A model generated the notes under the pieces. The model had not been told where the DNA came from. It did no database searches and saw only the letters and a list, made by a program, of their open reading frames with translations. Shown in pieces: positions 33,683 through 42,210 of a DNA stretch of 48,560 nucleotides. The position numbers and the translations under genes are program-made. Each line of letters begins with the position of its first letter. Position 1 is the stretch's first letter. Source of the stretch: Halorientalis persicus. GTDB lineage: Archaea; Halobacteriota; Halobacteria; Halobacteriales; Haloarculaceae. The stretch lies in the NCBI RefSeq assembly GCF_900110215.1, contig NZ_FOCX01000025.1, positions 1 through 48,560 of the forward strand, given 5' to 3'.

Positions 33683-33768
33683 TAGAATCGTTCAAAGATA
33701 GGAATTTTACTCCTGTATAGTGACCATTCTTGCTCAGTTGGCGTTATTCGACGTAGCGACTGTGGTTT

Positions 33769-34317
33769 CTATGGAGCCGCAGACAGCAGGCTTGGAGCCG
33801 GTAACGCTGAATCCGTCGATAGCCATGAGAACCGTTCTATGACACCCTCGGTCAGTCTGCCGACGTGGCGGGCCCGCTGGGGCGGAGAGACCGTGTCGGT
33901 TGTCTCGGGGGGAGAGTATCCTCCTTCAGTACCATCGGACTGGTGGGCGGAGAGTGGGCTTACAGAGACGTTCTCGGAGCCACAGAAGACAGCGGGGAGT
34001 GTGTGTTGGTAGGTGGTCCGAACTGGTTTCTCTGGTTTCCAGCCGCCACCAACCTCGATGAGAATGCTCCCCGTAGGCTTCACGACCCGTGCCAATTCCG
34101 CGGCGAAGGGATAGAACCAATCGAGGTAGTCGTCTGCGGTCGGATTCCCGTATTCGAGGGGATCCGCGAGTCCGAATGGTGGTGACGTGATGACGGCGTC
34201 GACGCTGTTCTCTGGGATATCCGGAAGTGATTCCCGACTGTCTCCGTGGTATGCAGTCCCGTTTTCTCTTGTATATACGGGACTACTGGAAATAGCAGTC
34301 TCTGGTTCTGTCGCCAT
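33769..34317 (-). pseudogene. N-terminal half of a split beta-class DNA methyltransferase
   Basis: The 182-codon frame holds a start (MATEPETAISSS), YHGDSRESLPDIPENSVDAV, then ITSPPFGLADPLEY with the SPPF catalytic motif, then DYLDWFYPFAAELARVVKPT and LIEVGGGWKPEKPVRTTYQ, which is the expected start of the second third of the protein. After PAVFCGSE the frame changes into a Ser/Pro/Arg-rich sequence with no family likeness, running to a stop at 33769. About 80 codons of foreign-looking sequence thus replace the rest, whose matching continuation is 32670-33587. The break point is near 33990. Confidence 0.8.
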
Positions 34318-34392
34318 GCTACTGCCATGGCCAGTCCACAATCTCTAGCCCAGTCTATCGTCCAGAGATCGTACTGAAAGGTGACCAGAGAG

Positions 34393-34408
34393 GCACCCGT
34401 AAGGGTGC
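34393..34408. terminator. Hairpin in the intergenic region upstream of the split methylase
   Basis: GCACCC-gtaa-GGGTGC (34393-34408) is a perfect six-base stem with a four-base loop, in the 213-base gap between the TGT-like gene (stop 34531) and the methylase fragment start (34317). A second inverted pair, cgctcag / ctgagcg, lies near 34465-34485. A role in ending the upstream transcript is a guess, since archaeal terminators are usually T-tracts. Confidence 0.3.
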
Positions 34409-34530
34409 TCGGAGTTGTCATGAACCGCAATCAACGGACCAACGGCGATGATCGCGTTGCGCTCAGGTTCTCACTGAGCGAATGAATATACTACTGGTCG
34501 CATACATACGATTTACGCAAATTTTCGCGG

Positions 34531-35457
34531 TTAGTAGCTTTGAATCCCGGATTGTGTTGTTGCCTGATCGTTCCCACAATCGGTTTTCCCAGTGGTGTTT
34601 GGTGTGAGTTGGGACCGATGCTGGCGCTGTTCGGTTGGAATGTCGTCGATCATGTCCTGCACTGTATCGAGATTTGTTTGGGTGTGGTAGGTCTCTTCCA
34701 GACAGGGATCGTCGACGCGGTCGGTCAACATATAGTTCGCCATCAGTAGGACGCTCTTGGCGAACTGGCCGTTAACCGTCGAGATGTCGGTACCAGAGGG
34801 CAGCGTCAGCTGGCGTTGTTTCCATTCCTTGTCGGGAATCTGCTTGTTGACAATCGCGAACTCGGCGGTCTTAGTGTCGAAACTGTCGATGAGGTTCGGT
34901 TCGTTCCGAATCGCGCGGATCATGGTGAGTGAGGTCCCGACACCGAAGGCGTGGAGGTAGGTGTGATCACTGACGGCGTCGCTAATCGCCCTGATTCGAC
35001 GGACCTGCTTCTCCGGGTCGTTGAGTGACTGCAATCCGCCGATGGCCAGCCGGCTGAATTGCTGGTAGAAGGACTCGTGGGCTCCGTAGTGTTCGACGTA
35101 TGGCGGTTGGAGAACAGGCATGATCTCGGGCCGGCGGCCGTCGACGTCCTGGTAGCGGTTGAGGAAGTCGACGAGCGATTCAAGGGTCCGCTCGGGCTCG
35201 CCGGGATAGTCTTTCGGGATGACGATGTCGGCGCTCTGGTTGAGAGCAGATTCGAGTACGTCTTCGTTGGCCATGTTCTCGTCTTCGTAGGCAGAGTCGA
35301 TGATCAGTCGCGTACACATCGCCCGCATGTCGTTGTGGGCTTTGCCGGCGTGCATCAGGCGATTCGGGTACCGATATCGCGGGATGTAGGAGGCGGCGAA
35401 GACGTCGACGTAGGACGAACCGACGATCTCGTTGATGTAGCTCTGTTCACTCCGCAT
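34531..35457 (-). CDS. Compact tRNA-guanine-transglycosylase-like protein (DpdA-like)
   Basis: The 308-residue product is a second, divergent TGT-like barrel. Motifs in order: LIIDSAYED (51-59) replacing DSGG, IMPVLQPPYVEHY (112-124) for the VQG loop, LAIGGLQS (137-144) for the IGGL loop, YLHAFGVGTSLTMIRAI (167-183) for the MGVG strand, and LIDSFDTKTAEFA (189-201), with D194 the probable nucleophile. The canonical CxCx2C...H zinc site of TGTs is not present. Family knowledge: short TGT-like proteins without the tRNA-binding extension are typical of DpdA enzymes acting on DNA. Start ATG 35457 is chosen from an 11-base overlap with the stop of 35447-36241. The relation to the 26583 protein is only at fold level. 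Confidence 0.8.
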   Translation of the reverse strand: MRSEQSYINEIVGSSYVDVFAASYIPRYRYPNRLMHAGKAHNDMRAMCTRLIIDSAYEDENMANEDVLESALNQSADIVIPKDYPGEPERTLESLVDFLNRYQDVDGRRPEIMPVLQPPYVEHYGAHESFYQQFSRLAIGGLQSLNDPEKQVRRIRAISDAVSDHTYLHAFGVGTSLTMIRAIRNEPNLIDSFDTKTAEFAIVNKQIPDKEWKQRQLTLPSGTDISTVNGQFAKSVLLMANYMLTDRVDDPCLEETYHTQTNLDTVQDMIDDIPTEQRQHRSQLTPNTTGKTDCGNDQATTQSGIQSY

Positions 35458-36241
35458 CACGATCACCCCCGGAACCTGCAACTGCACTGCCCGCTTCGGT
35501 GAGCGCCCACCGGTCTGCTGTTGGATCCAGCGTTGCTGTATCGACGCCGGGATCGGTTACGAACCCGACGTGGTAGAGATGCGACTTTAGATGCTGGAAC
35601 TGGCCACTGTAGCCGTTACCGCTCGTGAGCGGATGTTCGCGACCGTTAGGCGAGTGAATGACTGGTGGCTTCTGATCCTGCTGTGCGAGTTCCCAGCCGT
35701 TCTGGAGACAGATCGAACTGGTGAGAGAGATATTCTGTTCGGTGAGATGGGTGACGAGATCGGGAAGCGTGACTGCGTTTGAGATGCCGACGGCGCCACA
35801 GTCCGCGAGGGCAGTGAGAATTGAGTCGGCAGGTAGGTAGTGCTGATAGACGCGCTGGCCGAGACGGGCCCAGAACGGCGCTTTCTTTGCGAGACGGGCG
35901 TGGGATCTTTTGAGGTCTTCGAGGGCGCTGAGAGCCGCCGTTGACGTCTCGAATTCGTCCGTCGCGACGGCGACGACCTGCTGACCGACAGATCCGACCT
36001 CGAATTCGCGAGTGATCAAGCCCAATTCCTCGGCACCGAGTCGGGCGTGTCCGACTGTCTGAACGAGCGAGTCGGTGATGTGCCGAGTGGTTGCTCCGTC
36101 GGCATACACCGCGAGTGGGACGCCGAGGTAGTTTTTCGGATGGCTGAGGTTCAGTTGTGCGATGTGGGGCGTTGTCGGATCGTGCTCCGGCTCGGTGTAA
36201 CCCGCGTCTGGGTCTCGGGGAGATGGTTCTGTCTGTGGCAT
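35447..36241 (-). CDS. Hypothetical protein, coupled to the compact TGT-like gene
   Basis: The 264-residue protein is unrecognised. It has NLSHPKNYLGVPLAVYADGA near its start, a middle with TAALSALEDLKRSHARLAKK, a helical section (LPADSILTALADCGAVGI; VTLPDLVTHLTEQNISLTSS) and an end that looks like a winged-helix tail (HLYHVGFVTDPGV, WALTEAGSAVAGS). Haloarchaeal winged helices often close with a DPTADRWALTE-type segment, so it may be a DNA-binding protein. Its stop overlaps the TGT-like gene by 11 bases, which points to coupled translation and a shared job. ATG 36241 (MPQTEPSP) is preferred over 36250. Confidence 0.68.
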   Translation of the reverse strand: MPQTEPSPRDPDAGYTEPEHDPTTPHIAQLNLSHPKNYLGVPLAVYADGATTRHITDSLVQTVGHARLGAEELGLITREFEVGSVGQQVVAVATDEFETSTAALSALEDLKRSHARLAKKAPFWARLGQRVYQHYLPADSILTALADCGAVGISNAVTLPDLVTHLTEQNISLTSSICLQNGWELAQQDQKPPVIHSPNGREHPLTSGNGYSGQFQHLKSHLYHVGFVTDPGVDTATLDPTADRWALTEAGSAVAGSGGDRDAE

Positions 36242-36391
36242 ATGGTTCACCAGCGACCAGCTGACTCAGTTCACCGACAGAGCCCCAAGCTGGCGAGAGC
36301 AATCTGGGACTACTGCGGATTCCGCAGTGTCGAGGATTCTCTGAGTGCTTTGATCGATGGCATTGGAACTGGGATGAAACAGTGGGGGTGG

Positions 36392-36625
36392 CTACTCGAC
36401 GGTCTGCGCCGCAGCGAACTCCTCGTTGACTATCTCCCCGTCCTCGATGAACACGGTATCACACTCGATACAGCTGAGAGAACTGTACGCCGGGAGCAAC
36501 TCGCCGACCTTCCGTTTGTGTCCGTCTTCGGTGACCGTGATAGTCACGCCCATGCTCTGGACACCGTGGAGCTTGTTTGAGCCGCAGTTCAGGCAGTTCG
36601 TCAGCGTCGGATATTCTACGACCAT
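36392..36625 (-). CDS. Small zinc-ribbon protein
   Basis: The product of about 77 residues has two CxxC pairs, NCLNCGSN and SCIECDTV, 36 residues apart, which should bind one zinc. Between them lies a beta segment (GVTITVTEDGHKRKVGELLP). ATG 36625 (MVVEYPT) fits better than 36649, since the added residues are Arg-rich. A transcription or recruiter role is possible, but no family is recognised. Confidence 0.65.
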   Translation of the reverse strand: MVVEYPTLTNCLNCGSNKLHGVQSMGVTITVTEDGHKRKVGELLPAYSSLSCIECDTVFIEDGEIVNEEFAAAQTVE

Positions 36626-36694
36626 CGCGCCGCGTCTGCGTGGACTCAACTATTCTTCGCCCCTGTTTGCTCAATACAGATCAACAACGGTTCA

Positions 36695-37470
36695 TCACTC
36701 GGATCCCACTTCCTTGATGAGTTTTGGGTGGTAGTGCCGGACAAGTTTCGTCATGGACTCTACAATCGTGTCGATGAATTCTTCGTCTGGTTCGCGGTCC
36801 AGTTGCTCGAACTCTATGTAAACCAGATTGCTATTGGGACGGTGTTCGTCGATCGTTTGGAACCCTTCTAACTGGTCCGCGTATTTCGTAATGACTTCAC
36901 GAACTCTGTCCTTTTCCTCCTCATCTGATCCAAATAGACCGATGCTCACGACCGCCTTTCCTTGCTCTACCATGTGCGGTTTGAATCGATACAGGACTGT
37001 GTCTGGATGATCGGGATGTTTCGAGTCAAAGCCAAGTCTGCGAGATGCGGCCCCACTGATGTCCGCTGGACTCGAATGGTGGGTCATATCGCCTATTTCA
37101 TCATAGATGTAGTCCCGAACTTGCCGAATTACCTTGGAGTAGTCGACCTTGCTGTCTTCTGGCTGTACCCGAGACAGTGGATAGTCCACGACCGTTGAAG
37201 ACAACAACAGCGATTGACTCGTCGCTGCATCGTCAGGGAAATGAAACCACTGTACGGCAACACACTGGACGGCCAATCCCTGTTCAAGCAGGTATCGGGC
37301 GTTGTTCTCGGTGCGTGAAGTGATCTCTTCAGCGAGAATCACCATCCGCTGGTGCGTGTTGAACCCGTCGACGCCGCCCCCTAGTGCAGTTTCGTGAGCC
37401 TCCTTGAGGGAATCTTCCACAACTGCTGTTTCACCAACATCCCATTCACCATCCCGAAGATTCCTCTTGT
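36695..37470 (-). pseudogene. 5'-truncated PD-(D/E)XK-like nuclease-family gene at the accessory-region junction
   Basis: The open frame runs from the stop at 36695 up past the GTG at 37420 to ~37470, where it meets IclR coding sequence in another frame. The fragment reads EYKRNLRDGEWDVGETAVVE, then THQRMVILAEEITSRTENNA, RYLLEQGLAVQCVAVQWFHF and a helical end. The H/D-QR-IxL-A-E and x-YLLEQGLxVxCVxVQ blocks recall a haloarchaeal/bacterial family with an upstream nuclease core (DUF91/DUF4268-like); I am not certain of the family. The catalytic N-terminal core is absent. Translation from GTG 37420 would yield 241 residues. Confidence 0.62.
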
Positions 37471-37472
37471 AC

Positions 37473-37881
37473 TCGCGGTTCGCTTGCTGATCCGACCGTA
37501 AGTTTGTCCAACCTCGTCAGCAACTGCCCGGTCGAGGTAGACTGCCCGGCCGTGTTCCTCAACGACGAGCCAGGCGACCAAACCGGTTTCGTCGGCTAGA
37601 TCGGAGAGGATCCCGTCCGCCTGCCCGGATATCGGTATTGAGTTGCGTGCAGCGGTTCCGTGAGAGAGAAACTTGAGACTCAGATGGTAGCTCCCCCCGT
37701 CGCTCACGAGGTATTCGAGCGACTCGAGTGTCGAAAGATATCCGTGAAGTGTGCTCTTTGCGAGGTCGAACTCGTCGGTCACTTCGTCCAGATCTGCGCC
37801 CCCGTGGTCGTGGACATACTCGATGATCTCAAACGCGGTTTGGGCCGATTTGACCATCCGTCCGGGCTCGGAGAGTGCCAT
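37473..37881 (-). pseudogene. 3'-truncated IclR-family regulator
   Basis: This frame starts MALSEPGRMVKSAQTAFEII and contains a complete IclR winged helix (LDEVTDEFDLAKSTLHGYLS, LESLEYLVSDGGSYHLSLKF), and the start of the ligand domain (SGQADGILSDLADETGLVAW, VYLDRAVADEVGQTYGRISK). The similarity stops at about residue 136 (KRTAS), just where the family expects the THLHSTALGKA block; the next 30 codons (to a stop at 37381) are frame-shifted reading of the adjoining gene. Nearly half of the ligand domain is lost, so the protein is unlikely to work normally, although the DNA-binding part could be made. Confidence 0.82.
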
Positions 37882-38834
37882 GACAACACATTACATTCAT
37901 CGTATTTTAGTATTTTCGTATGGCCACTGCTAAGCTGCTCGCCCTTTGCCACCATTGTTACGAATATATCGAACAGCATCATATATACCAATGATGTTAG
38001 AATAATTGTTACTATCCATTGCTATATACATTCTCCTCTCGGAACCGAGTTACCCGGGATCTGTTATTCACAACAATCGAATCACGATCCTGTATCTGCA
38101 GGTAACAGCGTAGCTATTCGGTATCGAGTCGGCCTATGGATGAGAATTTAGGAGATCCTGTTGGGATATGTGCTAACATAATACAAACCAGATGAAATAT
38201 TACCTACTATAATTAGGATTATTCGAAAACAATGTATGTTAAAACGGTGCTAACGGTCTCATAGATTTGATTTATGTGAAACAAAACGACACCACAAATA
38301 TCATATTACATATATTTATTCGGTATAAGTGAACGGATCCGCCTTGCACCTTGAAGTGGTAGCGTGATGTAGTCGGTGACAAGGGTACATACTGCCGATT
38401 GCGGCAGCTTGTCGTATACGCTCGTATCGACGAGTTCGAGTCACAGTCACCAGCACAACACCGTCACGCGAAAACCTTCACCAGAGATGTTGTTGCGGCC
38501 ACAACAAGACTGTGGCGGTCATCGCACGGGAAGTCCTTGCAGCCAGCGGGAAACAGCCCTCAACACGTTTCTCACCGAGTGCAGCTAGAGTGAGTCCAAA
38601 CGTCACCGCGACTGCCGAGATGCCCGCACTGTCAGTTACAGCCTGTCTCTCCGGAAGCCCGCAGCCTGGCATTGTTGGACCATCGTTCCGATACTACCGG
38701 AAGCGGCTCCACTACGTCCACATAACAGTCGTAGCTTTGTTATTCTCCTCAAGCCCGTTGCGCGCACACCACGACTCGTCATCAATGAATATCCCCAGTT
38801 TTAAATTTTGATCCACCGTAATTTGCTTTAACGG
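37882..38834. other. Long gene-free region between the truncated IclR gene and rdfA
   Basis: About 950 bases with no convincing gene. The first ~450 bases are AT-rich with several TATA-like runs (for example near 37975-38035 and 38215-38335, including tatatttattcggtataag). The second half (~38340-38800) is of average composition with short open frames on both strands that show no family likeness and have atypical composition (Ser/His/Cys-rich or Ala/Thr/Arg-rich). It may be decayed gene remnants or regulatory DNA. A T-loop-like word (gttcgagtc at 38434-38442) has no tRNA fold around it. Confidence 0.5.
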
Positions 38835-39467
38835 ATGGTCAATACTAGGGAGGACGAGGACGGGAACACTGTCGACAGCAAAGTCGCCCGTCTGATAGAC
38901 GATTACGGCCTCGGTGAGGCATACGGCAACCGTCTCGAATCGCTCTGGACCGCCGAGGGAAGCAAGCGCGAGAGCCTCCGCTCGCTTGCCGATAGATTCA
39001 ACGAACGGCTACTCGAAGCCGCAATCACGGACGCCGGGATGTCGACGGTCGACGGTGAGGTTGCCAACATCTACCGACTGCTGACCGACGACGAGGTGAG
39101 TAGCGGCAATCGAATCGAAGCTCGGCGACGGCTCGAACAGAACGGCATCGATGTCGACCAACTTGAGCGGGATTTCGTCACTTACCAGGCGATTCGTTCG
39201 TATCTTAAGGGGTATCGCGGGGCGGAGTACGAGAATGAGAGCCAGACAGAGCGCACGGACAGTGTGATCGACACCATTCAGCGACTGAAATCGCGTACCC
39301 GCTCAGTGGCCGAACAGAGCCTCGACCAACTCCGCGGGGCCGACCGGATCAACCTCGGCGAGTTCCGACTGTTTATCGATATCAGCGTTCATTGTGAGGA
39401 CTGTAACTCACAGTACGGGTTCATCGAGCTGGTACAACGAGGCGGATGCGATTGTCAGTCGGAGTAA
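38835..39467 (+). CDS. rdfA: Rod-determining factor RdfA-like protein
   Basis: The 210-residue product begins MVNTREDEDGNTVDSKVARL and follows the haloarchaeal RdfA pattern: VARLIDDYGLGEAYGNRLES, then LWTAEGSKRESLRSLADRFN, EAAITDAGMSTVDGEVANIY, LLTDDEVSSGNRIEARRRLE and NGIDVDQLERDFVTYQAIRS, ending in a small Cys motif (CEDCNSQYGF ... GGCDCQSE) likely to bind zinc. Family knowledge: in Haloferax volcanii RdfA is needed for the plate-to-rod shape switch; paralogs lie next to SMC-like genes. Here it converges with such a gene with seven bases between. Start ATG 38835 is preceded by AT-rich sequence. Confidence 0.88.
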   Translation: MVNTREDEDGNTVDSKVARLIDDYGLGEAYGNRLESLWTAEGSKRESLRSLADRFNERLLEAAITDAGMSTVDGEVANIYRLLTDDEVSSGNRIEARRRLEQNGIDVDQLERDFVTYQAIRSYLKGYRGAEYENESQTERTDSVIDTIQRLKSRTRSVAEQSLDQLRGADRINLGEFRLFIDISVHCEDCNSQYGFIELVQRGGCDCQSE

Positions 39468-39474
39468 CGCGATT

Positions 39475-41424
39475 TCAGATGTCGGTTACACGGGTATAGT
39501 CGTCGGAGAATGCCTGCGCATCCTCGGGGAGGAGCGCAACCACGAGGAATTGCACGTAGTCTGCAAAGTACGTGATGAGATCGGCGATACGGTTGGAGTC
39601 GATCGCTTCGAGTGAGTCGAGCAACATGAACGGCACTGTTTCGTGGACATCGTGGACGAGATATCCTGCCAAGGCGAACGTCAGGCCCGTCACCTCGCGT
39701 TCACTCTCCGAGAGGTGATCGATCGTGTCTTCGTAGGTCGCCCCGGATTCGGTGGTTCGCACGACATGAAGCTCGAATACGGTCTTTTCGACGTTGCGCC
39801 GCCCCTCTTTGACCGTTTTCTCGATTCGCTCGATCCAGATGCGCGCGAGGTTCTCGTATCCGAGCAGGTCCAGCACCTCGTCCATATGATTATTGAACTC
39901 CTCGATGGCCTGCTGCTCGATCTGGTCGATACGCGTCCGCTGTGCCTCCAGTTCGTCGCTGATTTCCTCGCGTTTGGCTTGGAGTTGGTCCTCCTCGGCC
40001 AGTCGGTCTTCGATAGTCGCGATGCGGTCGGTGACGTCGTCGAGATCGGATTCGTGTTGGCTTAGTTCGAACTCCAATTGGTTGGCCTCTTTGTGGAGAT
40101 CGAGCACCTCAGAGAACTCCTCTGATTCCAGAGATTCGACCTGCGTTTCGACCGCTTCGACTTCGTCGCTGAGTTCGTCCCGCCGATCCCGGAGGTCGTC
40201 GAGTCGTGCCTTCCGTCGTTCGATTTCCGCTTCAAGATCGCTGATCTCCTTGTCGAGCGATTCACGCTTGCGTTGCTGTTTCTCCCACTCACGCTTGTCT
40301 GTGCGCAACTCATCAAGTTCGTCTTCGATCTCGCGGATTTCGCTCATCTGGTCCTGCCGGACCGTCCGGAGCGTGTCCATCGTGTCCTCGATGCGGTCGG
40401 GATCGACTTCGCTCCCGCAGGTCCAGCAGACCGCCGTCTCGGATTCGAGCAGTTGATCGGTCACTTCCTCGTAGGAATCGGCCTCCGCCGTGAGTGCGTC
40501 AGTGACGTTCGTTTCTTCGCCATCGAGCATTTCCTCGTTGAACTGGATGATGTCCTGTAGCGCGCTGACTTCGGATTCAAGCGTCTGTTTGCGCTCCCGG
40601 AGTCGAGATATTTCTCGGTCGACCCTCTCGTTGTCACCCATCGGCGTCTCGGGTAACTCTTGGCGTTCCGATTCGAGGTCCGCTAACTCACGGTTGAGTG
40701 ATTTAATGCTCTCTTCCTGCACGTCGATATCGGATCGGACAGACTCGAGATCCGACCGGAGTTCACGGAGGTCGTCCAGCCGTGATTCGAGTTCACGCTT
40801 GTCCTCACGAGTTTCGTCGAGATCAGCGTCAGCCGACTCGATCTCTGTTTCCTTATCGGCGAGTTCCTGTTGTTTTGCCTCGATCTGTTGTTCGAGGTCG
40901 CGCTTTTGCTCCTCCAGCGACGGAAGTTCTTCTTTGAGGGAATCCAACTCCTCAAGTTCGTCGTCGATCTCGTTGCGTTTGCGTTCAAGACGGTCAATTT
41001 CGGCTTTGATTTCATCGATGTCGACAGGCTGCATGATGAGTTCCCGCAGGTCACGCTGCTGAACGACCGCCCGGCGGGCCTCGTTCGATTCGAGAAGGAA
41101 GGCAAAGAGGTTGGCGAGGGTGGCGTCCTCGAGGTACGGGACGCCACCGAACGTGATTGAGCCGTTCGTGCGTCGGAGCGTCCGGCGGTATCGCTCACCG
41201 TCAAGGACGAGTTCGACTTCGCCTTCCGTAGCGTCACCCTTGAGTGTGACGTCGTCGCTGCCCATAACCGCCATGATCGACTGTAAGAAGGAGGTTCGGT
41301 TGGTCGCGTTGCGTCCGCTTAGGACTGTCACGCCCTCGGGAATGTCGACTTTGGTCTGATCGATACCTCCGATATTTTCGGCGGTGACCGTGGCTTCCGA
41401 GATATCCGTATCGACCTTTGACAT
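39475..41424 (-). CDS. Archaea-specific SMC-related protein (Sph-like) with zinc hook
   Basis: The 649-residue ATPase has an N-terminal head with a changed P-loop, LSGRNATNRTSFLQSI (35-50), two long coiled coils (about 140-320 and 350-520) and a zinc hook VCWTCG (C333, C336) at their tip, then a C-terminal head with LSESEREVTGLTFALAGYL as signature motif and PFMLLDSLEAID as Walker B. In Rad50/SMC the P-loop is GxxGxGK[ST]; here the lysine position is Arg43, as I recall for the archaea-specific group. Family knowledge: Sph proteins act in chromosome organisation and, with RdfA, shape or development. ATG 41424 (MSKVDTD) is chosen because a TATA-like element lies at the leaderless distance; the longer frame is promoter DNA. 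Confidence 0.92.
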   Translation of the reverse strand: MSKVDTDISEATVTAENIGGIDQTKVDIPEGVTVLSGRNATNRTSFLQSIMAVMGSDDVTLKGDATEGEVELVLDGERYRRTLRRTNGSITFGGVPYLEDATLANLFAFLLESNEARRAVVQQRDLRELIMQPVDIDEIKAEIDRLERKRNEIDDELEELDSLKEELPSLEEQKRDLEQQIEAKQQELADKETEIESADADLDETREDKRELESRLDDLRELRSDLESVRSDIDVQEESIKSLNRELADLESERQELPETPMGDNERVDREISRLRERKQTLESEVSALQDIIQFNEEMLDGEETNVTDALTAEADSYEEVTDQLLESETAVCWTCGSEVDPDRIEDTMDTLRTVRQDQMSEIREIEDELDELRTDKREWEKQQRKRESLDKEISDLEAEIERRKARLDDLRDRRDELSDEVEAVETQVESLESEEFSEVLDLHKEANQLEFELSQHESDLDDVTDRIATIEDRLAEEDQLQAKREEISDELEAQRTRIDQIEQQAIEEFNNHMDEVLDLLGYENLARIWIERIEKTVKEGRRNVEKTVFELHVVRTTESGATYEDTIDHLSESEREVTGLTFALAGYLVHDVHETVPFMLLDSLEAIDSNRIADLITYFADYVQFLVVALLPEDAQAFSDDYTRVTDI

Positions 41425-41439
41425 AGATACAGCCAATGA

Positions 41440-41456
41440 ACGAACGTATAAAAATG
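41440..41456 (-). promoter_or_regulatory. TATA-box promoter of the SMC-related gene
   Basis: On the minus strand, attttTATACg lies about 20-32 bases before the ATG at 41424, the spacing for an almost leaderless transcript. No Shine-Dalgarno sequence is seen between them. This element decides the start over upstream in-frame codons. Confidence 0.55.
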
Positions 41457-41585
41457 TGACCATTGTGTCACCCTTTGTACCGGACGCCCACGCGGAGTCG
41501 ACCAAACAACGGGTGACCATTCTACGACCTTCTGTGGGACGATCCCGGGCGTAACCCACCGATCAATAGAAGGTGTCACCGGCCG

Positions 41586-42210
41586 TCACCTTCTTACCCA
41601 GCAGGTCACAGTGGACCCTTTCGGCGAGTTCGTCCTCCGATCGTGACGGGTGGCGACTTCGGTCAGTTTACGCAGGATTACGTTGGCACCGCCCTCATCG
41701 CACTTATCCAGCGGACCCTCGGGCCAATTTCCGCCCAGGCGAGCTCCCGTGTCGATCTCCGCTGCGGTCACCACGTCGTTCTCGACCAGCTTCGCTGCCT
41801 CGTTGACAAATGGCGTCCACACCAGCAATGTGTCAAAGCCCTGGCCGGCGTCGGCCGGGATGTCCGGTTCGTGTCGGTCCGTGTAGTCGTAGTACCCCCA
41901 TCGGGTCTCCGTCAACACCGCCCATTCTCGTTGAGTTGATGGAGGAGCGGACAGACTGGCGTGTTGTAGGACATTGGCCGGTCATCCTTCAGGTCGTCCT
42001 GTTCGCCCTCGACGCGGAGCTGGATACCGCCGGTGTAGTCCGCGAGTTCGAAGGGACCCATCGGGAACATCTCCTTGTACGTCATCGCGGAGTCAATTCC
42101 TCGAGAGAGTGGTCGCAGCGGTAACACATCCACTCGGATTCCTCCATGTAGGGCCGCATCAGGCGGTTGACGATGACCGAGGGAATGTCCATCTTTTCGC
42201 CGCGGCTCAC
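41586..42210 (-). pseudogene. Frameshifted, 5'-truncated 3-hydroxyacyl-CoA dehydrogenase
   Basis: Three pieces in different frames together make the C-terminal half of a 3-hydroxyacyl-CoA dehydrogenase. First, IPSVIVNRLMRPYMEESEW (about 42200-42135). Second, GIDSAMTYKEMFPMGPFELA then DYTGG (42095-42040). Third, WGYYDYTD, then LLVWTPFVNEAAKLVENDVV, TAAEIDTGARLGGNWPEGPL and NVILRKLTEVATRH (41905-41615). Frame shifts lie near 42130 and near 41912. The entire NAD-binding half is missing upstream of ~42210. The enzyme would oxidise 3-hydroxyacyl-CoA in beta-oxidation, so its loss matters for the acyl-CoA genes nearby. Recognition is by motifs of the C-terminal domain (MGPFELADY, GYYDY). Confidence 0.85.

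Noticed and set aside
16867-37470. A complete restriction-modification system
   Set aside because: I looked for a nuclease partner to the methylases. Only a 5'-truncated nuclease-like fragment (36695-37470) was found, without its catalytic core.
38425-38445. T-loop-like word gttcgagtc suggesting a tRNA
   Set aside because: No matching acceptor stem, D arm or anticodon arm can be drawn around it.
38376-38811. Short open frames in the gene-free region before rdfA
   Set aside because: The composition (Ser/His/Cys or Ala/Arg) is unlike haloarchaeal proteins, and there is no promoter spacing or family likeness.
39893-41062. Ser/Arg-rich plus-strand frames opposite the SMC-related gene
   Set aside because: These are complements of Glu/Asp/Leu-rich coiled-coil codons, which give Ser/Arg/Leu runs, and do not represent genes.
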